A stretch of DNA of 64,000 nt, taken from contig NZ_CP188040.1 of NCBI RefSeq assembly GCF_049943125.1, forward strand, positions 1,302,001 to 1,366,000. Direction: 5' to 3'. The notes under the pieces were generated by a model that did not search any database, was not told the DNA's origin, and saw nothing but the letters and a program-made list of their open reading frames with translations. This DNA comes from JAEXZL01 sp049943125. Its GTDB lineage: Bacteria; Bacillota; Clostridia; Clostridiales; Clostridiaceae. Of this stretch, positions 8,873 to 17,302 are shown piece after piece. The position numbers and the translations under genes were made by a program. Position 1 is the first letter of the stretch. Each line of letters starts with the position of its first letter.

Positions 8873-10324
8873 ATGGCTTTAATGACCGGAGAACAATATG
8901 TAGAAAGCATAAGAAATTTAAATCTTAATATTTATATGTTTGGAGAAAAAATCTCCAGCCCCGTGGATAATCCCATTTTAAGACCTTCCCTTAATTCCGT
9001 TAAGGCTACCTATGACCTAGCTCAAATGCCTGAGTATGAAGATCTTATGACAGTGATTTCTCCATTAACCGGTGAAAAAATAAATCGTTTTTCTCATATC
9101 CATCAAAGCACCACAGATCTTATGAATAAGGTTAAAATGCAGAGACTCTGCGGACAGAAAACTGCTTCCTGCTTCCAGCGCTGTGTGGGAATGGATGCCT
9201 TTAACGCTGTATATAGCACTACCTATGAAATTGACAAGAAATACGGAACTAGCTATCATGATAACTTTTTAAGGCTCTTAAAGTATTATCAAGAAAATGA
9301 TTTAACTGTTGACGGAGCCATGACAGATCCTAAGGGTGATAGATCCCTAGCCCCAAGCAAGCAGGCAGACCCAGATCTGTATCTCCATGTTGTAGAGAGA
9401 CGAGAAGACGGCATCATAGTAAGAGGAGCAAAGGCTCATCAAACTGGTATCTGCAACTCTCATGAGGTTATTGTTATGCCTACAATAGCCATGGGTCCGG
9501 AGGATAAGGATTATGCCGTTGCTTTTTCCATTCCTTTAGACGCTGAAGGAATAATAATGATAATAGGCCGTCAATCCTGTGATACACGTAAGCTTGAGGG
9601 CTCGGAGATGGATGTAGGAAACAGTGAATTTGGAGGAGTGGAGGCTCTTACAATCTTTGATAATGTATTTGTTCCTAATGATAGAATATTCCTAAATGGT
9701 GAAACAGAGTTTGCAGGAATGCTGGTAGAGAGATTTGCAGGCTATCATAGACAGAGCTACGGTGGCTGTAAGGTTGGTGTAGGAGATGTACTGATTGGTG
9801 CAGCTGCTGTTGCTGCAGACTATAATGGCTGTGCTAAGGCTTCTCATGTTAAGGATAAGCTCATAGAGATGACCCACTTGAATGAAACCCTCTTTGCCTG
9901 CGGTATAGCATGTTCAGCTCAAGGAAATGCCACCGCATCAGGTAACTATATGGTAGATCTCCTTCTTGCTAATGTGTGTAAGCAAAACGTTACCCGCTAT
10001 CCTTATGAAATTGTAAGGCTTGCGGAGGATATTGCTGGCGGACTCATGGTTACTGCACCTTCAGAGGCAGACCTCAGGGATCCTAAGGTAGGACCTTATG
10101 TTGAAAAGTATCTCAAGGGTGTTAGTAATGTTTCCACTGAAAACAGGCTTAGAATCTTAAGATTAATAGAAAATCTATCCTTAGGAACTGCCGCTGTTGG
10201 CTATAGGACTGAATCGATGCATGGGGCCGGCTCACCACAGGCTCAGAGAATAATGATTTCCCGTCAAGGAAACCTAGCTATGAAGAAAGAACTAGCTAAA
10301 GCTATTGCAAAGATTAAAGAGTAA
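8873..10324 (+). CDS. abfD: 4-hydroxybutyryl-CoA dehydratase / vinylacetyl-CoA isomerase
   Basis: The 483-residue protein matches AbfD, the [4Fe-4S]- and FAD-containing enzyme that dehydrates 4-hydroxybutyryl-CoA to crotonyl-CoA by a ketyl radical route. The cluster ligands known from the Clostridium aminobutyricum enzyme (three Cys and one His) correspond here to C100 and C104 in CGQKTASCFQRC, and to H292 and C299 in YHRQSYGGC. The FAD-binding acyl-CoA dehydrogenase-like core (KAHQTGICNSHEV, HGAGSPQAQR) is intact. GGATG at 8859-8863 precedes the start. The enzyme is oxygen-sensitive, which supports an anaerobic host. It forms a transcription unit with abfT under a sigma-54 promoter. Confidence 0.96.
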   Translation: MALMTGEQYVESIRNLNLNIYMFGEKISSPVDNPILRPSLNSVKATYDLAQMPEYEDLMTVISPLTGEKINRFSHIHQSTTDLMNKVKMQRLCGQKTASCFQRCVGMDAFNAVYSTTYEIDKKYGTSYHDNFLRLLKYYQENDLTVDGAMTDPKGDRSLAPSKQADPDLYLHVVERREDGIIVRGAKAHQTGICNSHEVIVMPTIAMGPEDKDYAVAFSIPLDAEGIIMIIGRQSCDTRKLEGSEMDVGNSEFGGVEALTIFDNVFVPNDRIFLNGETEFAGMLVERFAGYHRQSYGGCKVGVGDVLIGAAAVAADYNGCAKASHVKDKLIEMTHLNETLFACGIACSAQGNATASGNYMVDLLLANVCKQNVTRYPYEIVRLAEDIAGGLMVTAPSEADLRDPKVGPYVEKYLKGVSNVSTENRLRILRLIENLSLGTAAVGYRTESMHGAGSPQAQRIMISRQGNLAMKKELAKAIAKIKE

Positions 10325-10346
10325 GATTTTCTAAGTAAATTCTAAT

Positions 10347-10396
10347 AGAAAGCTATAGTAAAAGAAGCTAATCTCTCTTTCTTACTGTAGCTTTCT
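10347..10396 (+). promoter_or_regulatory. Intergenic hairpin between abfD and abfT
   Basis: A 15-base stem (10347-10361 with 10382-10396), having one T-G wobble position, closes a 20-base loop. No T-run follows (TATAAAATGG), so it is not a classic terminator. It may set the ratio of the two proteins by processing or partial termination; that is inference. Confidence 0.6.
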
Positions 10397-10414
10397 ATAA
10401 AATGGAGGAATAAA

Positions 10415-11716
10415 ATGAGCTGGAAAGTAGAATATAGTGATAAGCTAACCACCGCAGATAAAGCTCTAGATTTGATTAAGTCCAATGAAAGGGTTGTAGT
10501 AGGACATGCTGTTGGAGAACCTTCTTACCTCCTAGATGTAATGGTATCAAAAAGAAAACAATATGAGAATGTAGAAATTGTCCATATGGTCGCCATGGGC
10601 AAGTGTGATTATTGTGCTGAAGGAATGGAAAAACATTTTCGCCATAATGCACTTTTTGTAGGGACAGGCACTAGAAAGGCTGTAGAAGCTGGAAGAGGAG
10701 ACTTCACCCCCTGCTTCTTTTACGAAATCCCTTCATTATTTAAAAGCGGTATCCTTCCTGTTGATGTTGCTTTAATTCAGGTAACACCTCCTGACCAGGA
10801 GGGTTATGTAAACTTAGGTGTATCTGTAGATTACACCCTTCCTGCTTCTAAAGCTGCTAAAAAAGTAATTGCACAGGTGAACAATCAAATGCCAAGGGTT
10901 TATGGAGATTGCAAGCTCCACGTGTCGGAGATAACAGCCTTCGTAGAGCATAATTCACCTATAATAGAGCTTCGGCCTCATAAAATAGGAGAGATTGAAA
11001 AAGCCATTGGAGAAAACTGTGCCAAGCTAATAAAGGACGGTGATACTCTTCAATTAGGAATTGGTGCAATCCCCGATGCTGTACTGTTATTTTTGAAGGA
11101 TAAGAAGAACCTTGGAATTCACTCAGAAATGTTCTCTGATGGTGTGGTAGAACTAGTTAAGGCAGGAGTCATCAACAACAGTAAAAAGACCTTAAAGGCT
11201 GGAAAATTTGTAGCTAGCTTTTTGATGGGAACTAAAAAACTCTATGATTTTGTAGATAATAACCCTGATGTAGAGCTATACCCTGTAGATTACGTTAATC
11301 ATCCTGTAATTATTATGACAAACGATAATATGGTATCCATTAATTCCTGTGTACAGGTAGACCTCATGGGACAGGTAGCCTCAGAAAGTGTTGGACTGAA
11401 GCAAATCAGCGGAACCGGTGGCCAGGTGGATTTTGTACGGGGTGCTACCATGGCCAAGGGAGGAAAATCTATTATTGCGATTCCTTCCACTGCAGCCAAT
11501 GGCACTATTTCAAAGATAGTTCCTTTCCTAGATGAAGGAGCAGCAGTTACTACCTGTAGAAATGACATAGACTATATAGTCACAGAATATGGCATAGCCC
11601 ATTTAAAAGGGAAAACCTTAAAGGATAGAGCCAGAGCATTGATACATATCTCCCATCCAGATTTTGCACCAGAATTAATAAAAACTTATGAAGATAGATT
11701 TCATTGCAAATTTTAA
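10415..11716 (+). CDS. abfT: 4-hydroxybutyrate CoA-transferase
   Basis: The 433-residue protein belongs to the acetyl-CoA hydrolase/transferase family (also called Cat2). It has the N-terminal half with GHAVGEPSYLLD, the glycine-rich LGIGAIPDAVL and the HSEMFSDG motif, whose Glu is residue 238, the same number as the catalytic Glu described for AbfT of C. aminobutyricum. GTGGQVDFVRGA and EYGIAHLKGKTLKDRA complete the C-terminal half. It moves CoA from acetyl-CoA or butyryl-CoA to 4-hydroxybutyrate, feeding AbfD just upstream. A GGAGG lies 8 bases from the ATG. A strong terminator follows. Confidence 0.94.
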   Translation: MSWKVEYSDKLTTADKALDLIKSNERVVVGHAVGEPSYLLDVMVSKRKQYENVEIVHMVAMGKCDYCAEGMEKHFRHNALFVGTGTRKAVEAGRGDFTPCFFYEIPSLFKSGILPVDVALIQVTPPDQEGYVNLGVSVDYTLPASKAAKKVIAQVNNQMPRVYGDCKLHVSEITAFVEHNSPIIELRPHKIGEIEKAIGENCAKLIKDGDTLQLGIGAIPDAVLLFLKDKKNLGIHSEMFSDGVVELVKAGVINNSKKTLKAGKFVASFLMGTKKLYDFVDNNPDVELYPVDYVNHPVIIMTNDNMVSINSCVQVDLMGQVASESVGLKQISGTGGQVDFVRGATMAKGGKSIIAIPSTAANGTISKIVPFLDEGAAVTTCRNDIDYIVTEYGIAHLKGKTLKDRARALIHISHPDFAPELIKTYEDRFHCKF

Positions 11717-11784
11717 TATACTCCTAGTACTTATCAGTATATCAATGGGCTATATAATAATTTGTAAATTTTTCACCGTAAATA

Positions 11785-11825
11785 AAAATACTATAGGCTA
11801 TGAAAATCATGGCCTATAGTATTTT
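11785..11825. terminator. Bidirectional terminator after abfT
   Basis: A 14-base stem pairs AAAATACTATAGGC (11785-11798) with GCCTATAGTATTTT, and it has A and T runs on both sides. It ends abfT on the plus strand and the flavin oxidoreductase gene on the minus strand. Confidence 0.9.
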
Positions 11826-11849
11826 TAAATCCTACTATAAGAAAGCATG

Positions 11850-12911
11850 CTATTTTCGATACAGCTTTTTAAAATGCTCTATCTCCCTATCATGAAGTAT
11901 ACAGCGCTTGTAGCTTTCCTTGCAGCTGGTATAACACCTATTACATCTTTTACAGGAGCTTTTATCCATTTCACCAGACTTTAATTCATTGATAAAACCT
12001 GGATTATTTATGAGACACCTGCTGACACCAACTAGAGGAATACCCTTATCAATCACCATTTCCATTTTATCTCTAGTATCTATGCCACCAGTTAATATTA
12101 CGGGAACCGTGAAAGCAATATTAGCCTTTAGTATATTGTCTAAATAATAGGGCCTATCCAGCTTAGCAGGCATATTATTAAAATCATTTCCGCTAACTTC
12201 TATAGCATCTACTCCTGATTCTATACATAGCTCTACTACCTTTTTTAATTCATCTGTATAATCCTTTAATGGGTCACTGGCATTGGAATTAATCTTTACT
12301 ATGACAGGATAACTTGCTCCACAACCTTCTTTTATACCTTTAATAATTCTGGAGGAGGCTTCGAACCTCTGCTCCGTGGTTCCACCAAAGCTATCACCTC
12401 TTGCATTTTGAATAGGATCAATAAAAGAGGATAAAAGATAACCGTGAGCCATATGAACTTGTACACCATCAAAGCCTACGTCTTTTGCTATTACTGCACC
12501 CTTTATATATAAGTCGATAATATCTAATATTTCCTTTTCCCCATATTCGGCTGGAGTTTTTCTATACTTTGATGTCTTATAAACCGCTGCCTTTGAGCCT
12601 GGATGGCTTATCTGGATAAATATTCTGCAGTTTTCTTCATGTACTCTTGCTATCATATCCATAAGCTTAGCTTTATCTATTTTATCGTCTAATACAGGTT
12701 GTCCTATATCTGCTCTAATTTCTCTATCTACTGAATAATGGCCAGTAACTAATAATCCCACTCCACCTTTAGCCAACTGAATATAGGTTTTCATCAATTC
12801 CTCTGTAACATTGCCTTTACAGTCAGACAAGTGTTCATTGGTAGCGGAACGGATAATTCTATTTTTTAGCTCTAGCTTATTTATATAAACCTTCTCAAAA
12901 AGCTTGTCCAT
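11850..12911 (-). CDS. NADH:flavin oxidoreductase (Old Yellow Enzyme family)
   Basis: The 353-residue TIM barrel starts with KLFEKVYINKLELKNRIIRSATNE, the usual FMN-binding start of the family. It has the active-site HMAHGYLLSSFIDP (HxxH pair) and NARGDSFGG, and later PVILTGGID for phosphate binding. The C-terminus carries a cysteine cluster, CKRCNRCYTSC, like the [4Fe-4S] site of enoate reductases and bile-acid dehydrogenases. The usual second NADH/FAD-binding half of those enzymes is missing, so the chain is about half as long. It probably reduces an activated double bond. Electron donor and substrate cannot be told. It is convergent with abfT and separated by a terminator from the upstream sugar operon. 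Confidence 0.88.
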   Translation of the reverse strand: MDKLFEKVYINKLELKNRIIRSATNEHLSDCKGNVTEELMKTYIQLAKGGVGLLVTGHYSVDREIRADIGQPVLDDKIDKAKLMDMIARVHEENCRIFIQISHPGSKAAVYKTSKYRKTPAEYGEKEILDIIDLYIKGAVIAKDVGFDGVQVHMAHGYLLSSFIDPIQNARGDSFGGTTEQRFEASSRIIKGIKEGCGASYPVIVKINSNASDPLKDYTDELKKVVELCIESGVDAIEVSGNDFNNMPAKLDRPYYLDNILKANIAFTVPVILTGGIDTRDKMEMVIDKGIPLVGVSRCLINNPGFINELKSGEMDKSSCKRCNRCYTSCKESYKRCILHDREIEHFKKLYRK

Positions 12912-13019
12912 TTAATCACCCCAAAGTATTAACTTTTAAAAGCCAGCGTATTACTTATTCACCTTAAAATATTATCTTTAAAAATCACTTGCTTACTCAT
13001 TGCTATAAAAAATTTTAGA

Positions 13020-13060
13020 AAAATATGCTTTGAAGGCATTATGTCCTCAAAGCATATTTT
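13020..13060 (-). terminator. Terminator of the sgc-like PTS operon
   Basis: A 14-base stem pairs AAAATATGCTTTGA (13020-13033) with TCAAAGCATATTTT (13047-13060). Read on the minus strand it is followed by TTCTAAAATTTTT. It lies 22 bases after the stop of the last gene in the operon. Confidence 0.88.
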
Positions 13061-13081
13061 CATTACTATCTACACTAAATA

Positions 13082-14125
13082 TTATTGGTCACAGCGTATT
13101 TCGTTCTTAACAACCTCACCTGTAGCATGGGAAAGTAAAGCAGCTTCTGCCTCAGCTAATGGGAAGCTCTTTCCAATGAATATTTCTTCTGGAATCTCTC
13201 CACGACAAATCATATCAAAGGACTGTGCTACTACCTGAGGAGTTGTATGGAATACACCTTTGATTGTTATCTGTGAATAATGGAGACGATCGCAGTTGAA
13301 GGTAACAGTGCTTCCACCCTTGCAGCCTCCGAATTCCATAACAGTTCCACCTTTACGAACCATATCCATGTTCATTTCCCAAACCTGTGGAAGACCTGTA
13401 CAATCTATTGCTATGTCCGCTCCTCTTCCATAAGGAGTTGCTTCTCTTACTGCATCAACCTGGCTTTCAACATCATTTATGTTTATGCACACATCTGCTC
13501 CTAAAGCCTTTGCACAATCAAGTCGGAATGGCACAGCATCACACACTATAACATAGGCTCCACGAAGCTTAGCTGTCTTAACCTGCATTAATCCTAAAGG
13601 TCCAGCTCCATTAATAGCAACAACATCCATTATTTTTACTCCACTCTCATTTATGTTATAAACAGCACAGGAAAGAGGTTCTACTATGGAAGCTAATCTA
13701 TAGGAAACATGCTGTGGAATAATAAAGGTATTCTGGCTAACTATTGCTGCTGGAATTTTTCTGTATTCTGCCCATGCGCCAGAAGCACTTACCTTGTTTT
13801 CACAAAGGCTTGGCTGACCCTGTTTGCACCAGTAGCAGTGGTTACAAGGAGCAGTATTATGAGAAACAACTCTATCTCCCACCTTAAATTTTGTTACTCC
13901 TTCTCCTACCTCATAAACAACACCGGCAGATTCATGGCCGAATATATCAGCTTGTCCTGGTTTATCATTACGATATCCTCTTTTATAACGCTTTAAGTCT
14001 GTACCACAGGTAGTTGCACTAATGTTTTTTATAATTATTTCTCCTGGGCCTGCCTGTGGCATTGGAGCTTCTTCTACGGTTAATTTTCCAGGTCCGTAAT
14101 ACATTATTGCTTTCATTGTTTTCAT
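13082..14125 (-). CDS. Zinc-dependent alcohol/polyol dehydrogenase (MDR), last gene of PTS operon
   Basis: The 347-residue medium-chain dehydrogenase has the catalytic-zinc CGTDLK and GHESAG motifs. The structural-zinc cysteines are in CNHCYWCKQGQPSLC, and the Rossmann motif is GAGPLGLMQ. The family oxidises polyols, threonine or sugar phosphates with NAD(P). Six bases separate it from the epimerase gene upstream, so it is in the same operon. It is distinct in sequence from the other MDR enzyme of this operon (17303-18343), suggesting two different oxidation steps or two substrates. The precise substrate cannot be read. Confidence 0.88.
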   Translation of the reverse strand: MKTMKAIMYYGPGKLTVEEAPMPQAGPGEIIIKNISATTCGTDLKRYKRGYRNDKPGQADIFGHESAGVVYEVGEGVTKFKVGDRVVSHNTAPCNHCYWCKQGQPSLCENKVSASGAWAEYRKIPAAIVSQNTFIIPQHVSYRLASIVEPLSCAVYNINESGVKIMDVVAINGAGPLGLMQVKTAKLRGAYVIVCDAVPFRLDCAKALGADVCININDVESQVDAVREATPYGRGADIAIDCTGLPQVWEMNMDMVRKGGTVMEFGGCKGGSTVTFNCDRLHYSQITIKGVFHTTPQVVAQSFDMICRGEIPEEIFIGKSFPLAEAEAALLSHATGEVVKNEIRCDQ

Positions 14126-14131
14126 AAGACA

Positions 14132-14821
14132 TTATCCCCTTCTTATTGGTTTTATATAACTTTTTCTTAAGAAAATCTCATTTAATTCCTCTGTTTTGAC
14201 CAATATATCCTCACTGTCAAAAATCTCTCTTCCCATTACAAACCCATCTGCACCAGCTTCCAAGACTAAGGAAAGATTTTGTGAATTAATGCCTCCATCG
14301 GTGTAAATAAGCAGATCCTTACCAAAGAGATTTCTTGTCCTTTTAATTTTCTGAAGACTATTTATGTCAAAGGCTGCTCCTCGATTGTCAGCTTCCGATG
14401 TCCATAGAAGCATTGATTTAATCCTTCCTTTATAATATTGAAGCTCTTCTAAGGGCTCTGTAGGAGTCAATGCAAAGCCTGCCTCTATTCCCATATCCTT
14501 AATGGTATTTATCACTCTTCCAGGGTAGGCTTCTACACTTGGATGAAAAATTATCTCACAAATATTCGGAATATCCTTCAGCTGGTATATATAGCTCATG
14601 GGATCCATGACCTGAAGATGAACCTGAAAGGGCATTGAGGTATATTTTCTTAGCCCCTTAACCACCTTCATGCCAAAAGAAAGATTTGAACAAAAAACTC
14701 CATCCTGTATATCTATATGAAGAATTTTATACCCTGCTTTTTCTACTCTCCTAAGCTCATCATATAAGAAAAGCTGATCTGCAGAATATATCGATGGATA
14801 AACTATCTCCTCTGCTCTCAA
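14132..14821 (-). CDS. Ribulose-phosphate 3-epimerase family protein (SgcE-like)
   Basis: The 229-residue TIM barrel belongs to the ribulose/allulose-phosphate epimerase family. It keeps the metal-binding residues: PSIYSAD (Ser), HIDIQDGVF (His and catalytic Asp), FQVHLQV (His) and IYTDGGI (catalytic Asp). HPSVEAYP and ALTPTEPLE match family loops. The start is a TTG at 14819-14821 that overlaps the TGA of the preceding gene, with GGGGTGG just upstream. It probably interconverts ketose-phosphate epimers at C3. The sequence is divergent from housekeeping Rpe, and its setting beside an SgcQ-like gene and a galactitol-type PTS recalls E. coli SgcE. Confidence 0.87.
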   Translation of the reverse strand: MRAEEIVYPSIYSADQLFLYDELRRVEKAGYKILHIDIQDGVFCSNLSFGMKVVKGLRKYTSMPFQVHLQVMDPMSYIYQLKDIPNICEIIFHPSVEAYPGRVINTIKDMGIEAGFALTPTEPLEELQYYKGRIKSMLLWTSEADNRGAAFDINSLQKIKRTRNLFGKDLLIYTDGGINSQNLSLVLEAGADGFVMGREIFDSEDILVKTEELNEIFLRKSYIKPIRRG

Positions 14822-15645
14822 AGAGCCACCCCTTCTCTTTCTCTTATATTTCTAGCCTTATCCATAAGCCTTTTTACTCTTTCTGCATCCACAGGATTTT
14901 CAAAGACACCATCCACCTTTAAGTAAGTACCTACAAAACCAGCATTGGCTACCTGAAACATCTCTTCAATAGTATCTGGAGTTATCCCAGTATTTGCAAA
15001 TATTATGGCCTCTGGGAAGGTTTGTCTAACCTTTCTCATGAGCTCTGTATCGCTTTTTTTACCTGCTACAATACCAGCAACACATAAGGCATCAGGCTTG
15101 TCCAAGAAATAGCTTGCCTTCATGGCTTCCACAGGATCTCTTCCCCCTATATCCCCAGCGGATTCTGGTACTACATAATAAATCAGCTTTAAATCATCTC
15201 TCCCTAAGTTGTGCCTGAGTCTTACTAGCTCTCCACCCTTAGCACTAACAAGTCCCATATTTGTTGAGTAGGCTCCAGTGAAGGTACCTCTTATAAATGC
15301 TGCGCCAGTTGTAGAAGCAAGGGCAACACTAGCCTTAGGATCGCTTATTACATTACAGCCAAAAGGAACTCTTAAATCTCTTTTAAGCTCCCCTATCAAG
15401 AAAGCCATGGCAGAAATCGTCTCGAAAGGCACCTCTGTGAGATAGGGCACGCTGAATTCATTGGAAAAATGTATAGCATCTATACCACCTTCCTGCAGAG
15501 CTATGATATCAAGCTTCGCTGCTTCATAAACCTTTTCTATGCCTCCATCAGCATCATATAAAGGGTCACCAGGCAAGGCCTTAAAGTGGCAAAGTCCTAT
15601 AAGCGCTCTATCTGTACCTATAACTTCTTTAACCCAGTTATTCAT
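14818..15645 (-). CDS. BtpA/SgcQ family TIM-barrel protein
   Basis: The 275-residue protein matches the BtpA/SgcQ family: IGLCHFKALPGDPLYD near the start, GGIDAIHFSNEFSVPYLT, FGCNVISDPKASVALA, FIRGTFTGAYSTNMG and FANTGITPDTIEEMF. BtpA was named for photosystem I accumulation in cyanobacteria, but homologues in heterotrophs lie in sugar operons such as sgc, where their reaction is unknown. The fold is a phosphate-binding TIM barrel, so an aldolase- or isomerase-like role on a sugar phosphate is plausible. It overlaps the next gene by 4 bases and follows the alcohol dehydrogenase by 2. Confidence 0.88.
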   Translation of the reverse strand: MNNWVKEVIGTDRALIGLCHFKALPGDPLYDADGGIEKVYEAAKLDIIALQEGGIDAIHFSNEFSVPYLTEVPFETISAMAFLIGELKRDLRVPFGCNVISDPKASVALASTTGAAFIRGTFTGAYSTNMGLVSAKGGELVRLRHNLGRDDLKLIYYVVPESAGDIGGRDPVEAMKASYFLDKPDALCVAGIVAGKKSDTELMRKVRQTFPEAIIFANTGITPDTIEEMFQVANAGFVGTYLKVDGVFENPVDAERVKRLMDKARNIREREGVAL

Positions 15646-15647
15646 AA

Positions 15648-16799
15648 TCAGAAGGCCTTTCTATATAAATTCTCTACGTCCTTAATAGTGGCTAATCTAG
15701 GATTTATAAGTATCTGTCTTGATTTCATTGCATCTATGCACATATCCTGGAGCTTATCCTCTGACACCCCAACCTCTGAGAGCTTCATAGGAATTTCCAG
15801 AGAAGCTATAAGACTTCTTATCTCGGTAACAAGCATGTCTGGAGTAAAGTTAGTGTAGGTATAATGATCACCCTTAAGCAGCCTAAATATTCTTTCATAC
15901 TTTCCACTATCAGTTAAAGCATTGAACTCAAGAACTACCGGCAGAAGTATTGCATTTGCTACACCATGGGGAACATTAAAGAAACCACCCACAGGATGAG
16001 CCAGTGCATGCACATTACCCAAAGATGCCCTTGCAAAGGCAACTCCTGCTAGGTTACTACCAATGAGCATTCCGCTTGCAGCTTCAATATCCTGTCTATT
16101 GGCAGTGAATCTTCTTAAATACTTCCCTATAAGCTCTATGGCTTTTTCTGCTAAGGCATCAGTAAACATATTAGAATTTAAAGATATGTAGCTCTCAATG
16201 GCATGTACCAGTGCATCTACTCCAGTGGCTGCTGCCATAAGAGCTGGCAAGGTAGTTATTAGCTCCGGGTCTAGGATTGCATACTTAGGAACCAAATAAA
16301 AGCTTCCTACAGAAAATTTGTAGCTGGTGGAGGTATCTGTGACAACAGAAGCTCCTGTAGATTCACTTCCAGTGCCAGCTGTTGTGGCTATAGCTATAAG
16401 AGGAACTATCTCTCCAGGTACCTTTCCAAAGCCCTCATAGTCCTTCAATTCTCCTCCATGAGTATGAAGAACCCCTACTGCCTTAGCTACATCCATGGAG
16501 CTACCACCACCAAGGGCTATCATGGAGTCCGCTCCACTGTTTTTGAATCCTTCTAAAGCCTTTTGAACAGTATTTACCGATGGATTAGGCTCAACATCTA
16601 AAAACAAATCATATTTTATCAAGGCTTCTTCCAAGAGGTCCGTAAGTTTTTTTACGAGACCTGCTTTTTCAAGGCCTCTATCTGAAACAATATATACCCT
16701 TGAACTATTTATTTCCTTAATTATCTCTGGAAGCTTCTTAATACAGCCTTGTTCAAAGAAAACCTGTTGTTCAATGGAATAATTGAAATTCTTAAACAT
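15648..16799 (-). CDS. Iron-containing alcohol dehydrogenase
   Basis: The 383-residue protein is a group III Fe-ADH: the NAD-binding ALGGGSSMDVAKA, TTAGTGSESTGASVVTD, and the metal-binding GVDALVHAIESY and HALAHPVGGFFNVPHG, which supply His ligands. In the sgc-like operon it could reduce the aldehyde released by the class II aldolase (for example glycolaldehyde or lactaldehyde), regenerating NAD. 4-Hydroxybutyrate dehydrogenases belong to the same family, and abfD-abfT lie 5 kb away, so that role cannot be excluded. Operon placement favours the sugar pathway. An AGGAGGAG site precedes the ATG. Confidence 0.92.
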   Translation of the reverse strand: MFKNFNYSIEQQVFFEQGCIKKLPEIIKEINSSRVYIVSDRGLEKAGLVKKLTDLLEEALIKYDLFLDVEPNPSVNTVQKALEGFKNSGADSMIALGGGSSMDVAKAVGVLHTHGGELKDYEGFGKVPGEIVPLIAIATTAGTGSESTGASVVTDTSTSYKFSVGSFYLVPKYAILDPELITTLPALMAAATGVDALVHAIESYISLNSNMFTDALAEKAIELIGKYLRRFTANRQDIEAASGMLIGSNLAGVAFARASLGNVHALAHPVGGFFNVPHGVANAILLPVVLEFNALTDSGKYERIFRLLKGDHYTYTNFTPDMLVTEIRSLIASLEIPMKLSEVGVSEDKLQDMCIDAMKSRQILINPRLATIKDVENLYRKAF

Positions 16800-16826
16800 C
16801 TTTTCATCTCCTCCTTAGGAAAGAAA

Positions 16827-17291
16827 TTAAGCATAAACTCCCTGTAAATCCTCAATCCATATTTTATGTAACTCTTTCATGAGCTCTTCCACTGAAGCAT
16901 TTTTTGCCTTTAAGAGGAATTCCTTATTTTGTGCTACCTCTATTATCCTTTGAAGCATGGTTATCTGATCTACATCATTGCTTAAGGCCATATTAAAAAC
17001 AAATTCTGCTTCCACACTTTCTGTCTCATCGTCCATGCGAGCAAAGGACACAGGCTTTTCTAGTCTTAAAAGACAAACTGCAGGGCTTATAACATGTATT
17101 GCATCAGTATGAGGTATAGCTACAGGTATTTCTGTCTCCAGCCCTGTGGGAAAGACCTTTTCTCTTTCAATACAACCGGTGAGAAAGGATTCTTTAACGC
17201 AGCCCTCAGAAAGAAGCTTCTGATAGGTAAGCTTAAGACACTCTTCCCAACTATCTGGTGAACCATCTATTACAAATACATTCTCTATCAT
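16827..17291 (-). CDS. PTS IIA component, galactitol/fructose type
   Basis: The 154-residue protein is a PTS EIIA type 2 domain. The phosphorylated histidine is H61 in PVAIPHTDA, and LLRLEKPVSFARMDD is the usual following strand. It takes phosphate from HPr and gives it to the separate IIB protein encoded at the head of the same operon. It lies between an MDR dehydrogenase and the Fe-ADH. GGAGTAAA precedes the ATG. Confidence 0.92.
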   Translation of the reverse strand: MIENVFVIDGSPDSWEECLKLTYQKLLSEGCVKESFLTGCIEREKVFPTGLETEIPVAIPHTDAIHVISPAVCLLRLEKPVSFARMDDETESVEAEFVFNMALSNDVDQITMLQRIIEVAQNKEFLLKAKNASVEELMKELHKIWIEDLQGVYA

Positions 17292-17302
17292 TTTACTCCT
17301 TT

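Noticed and set aside
13280..13996. Plus-strand open frames
   Set aside because: They are antisense to the intact MDR dehydrogenase gene and show no protein-like motifs.
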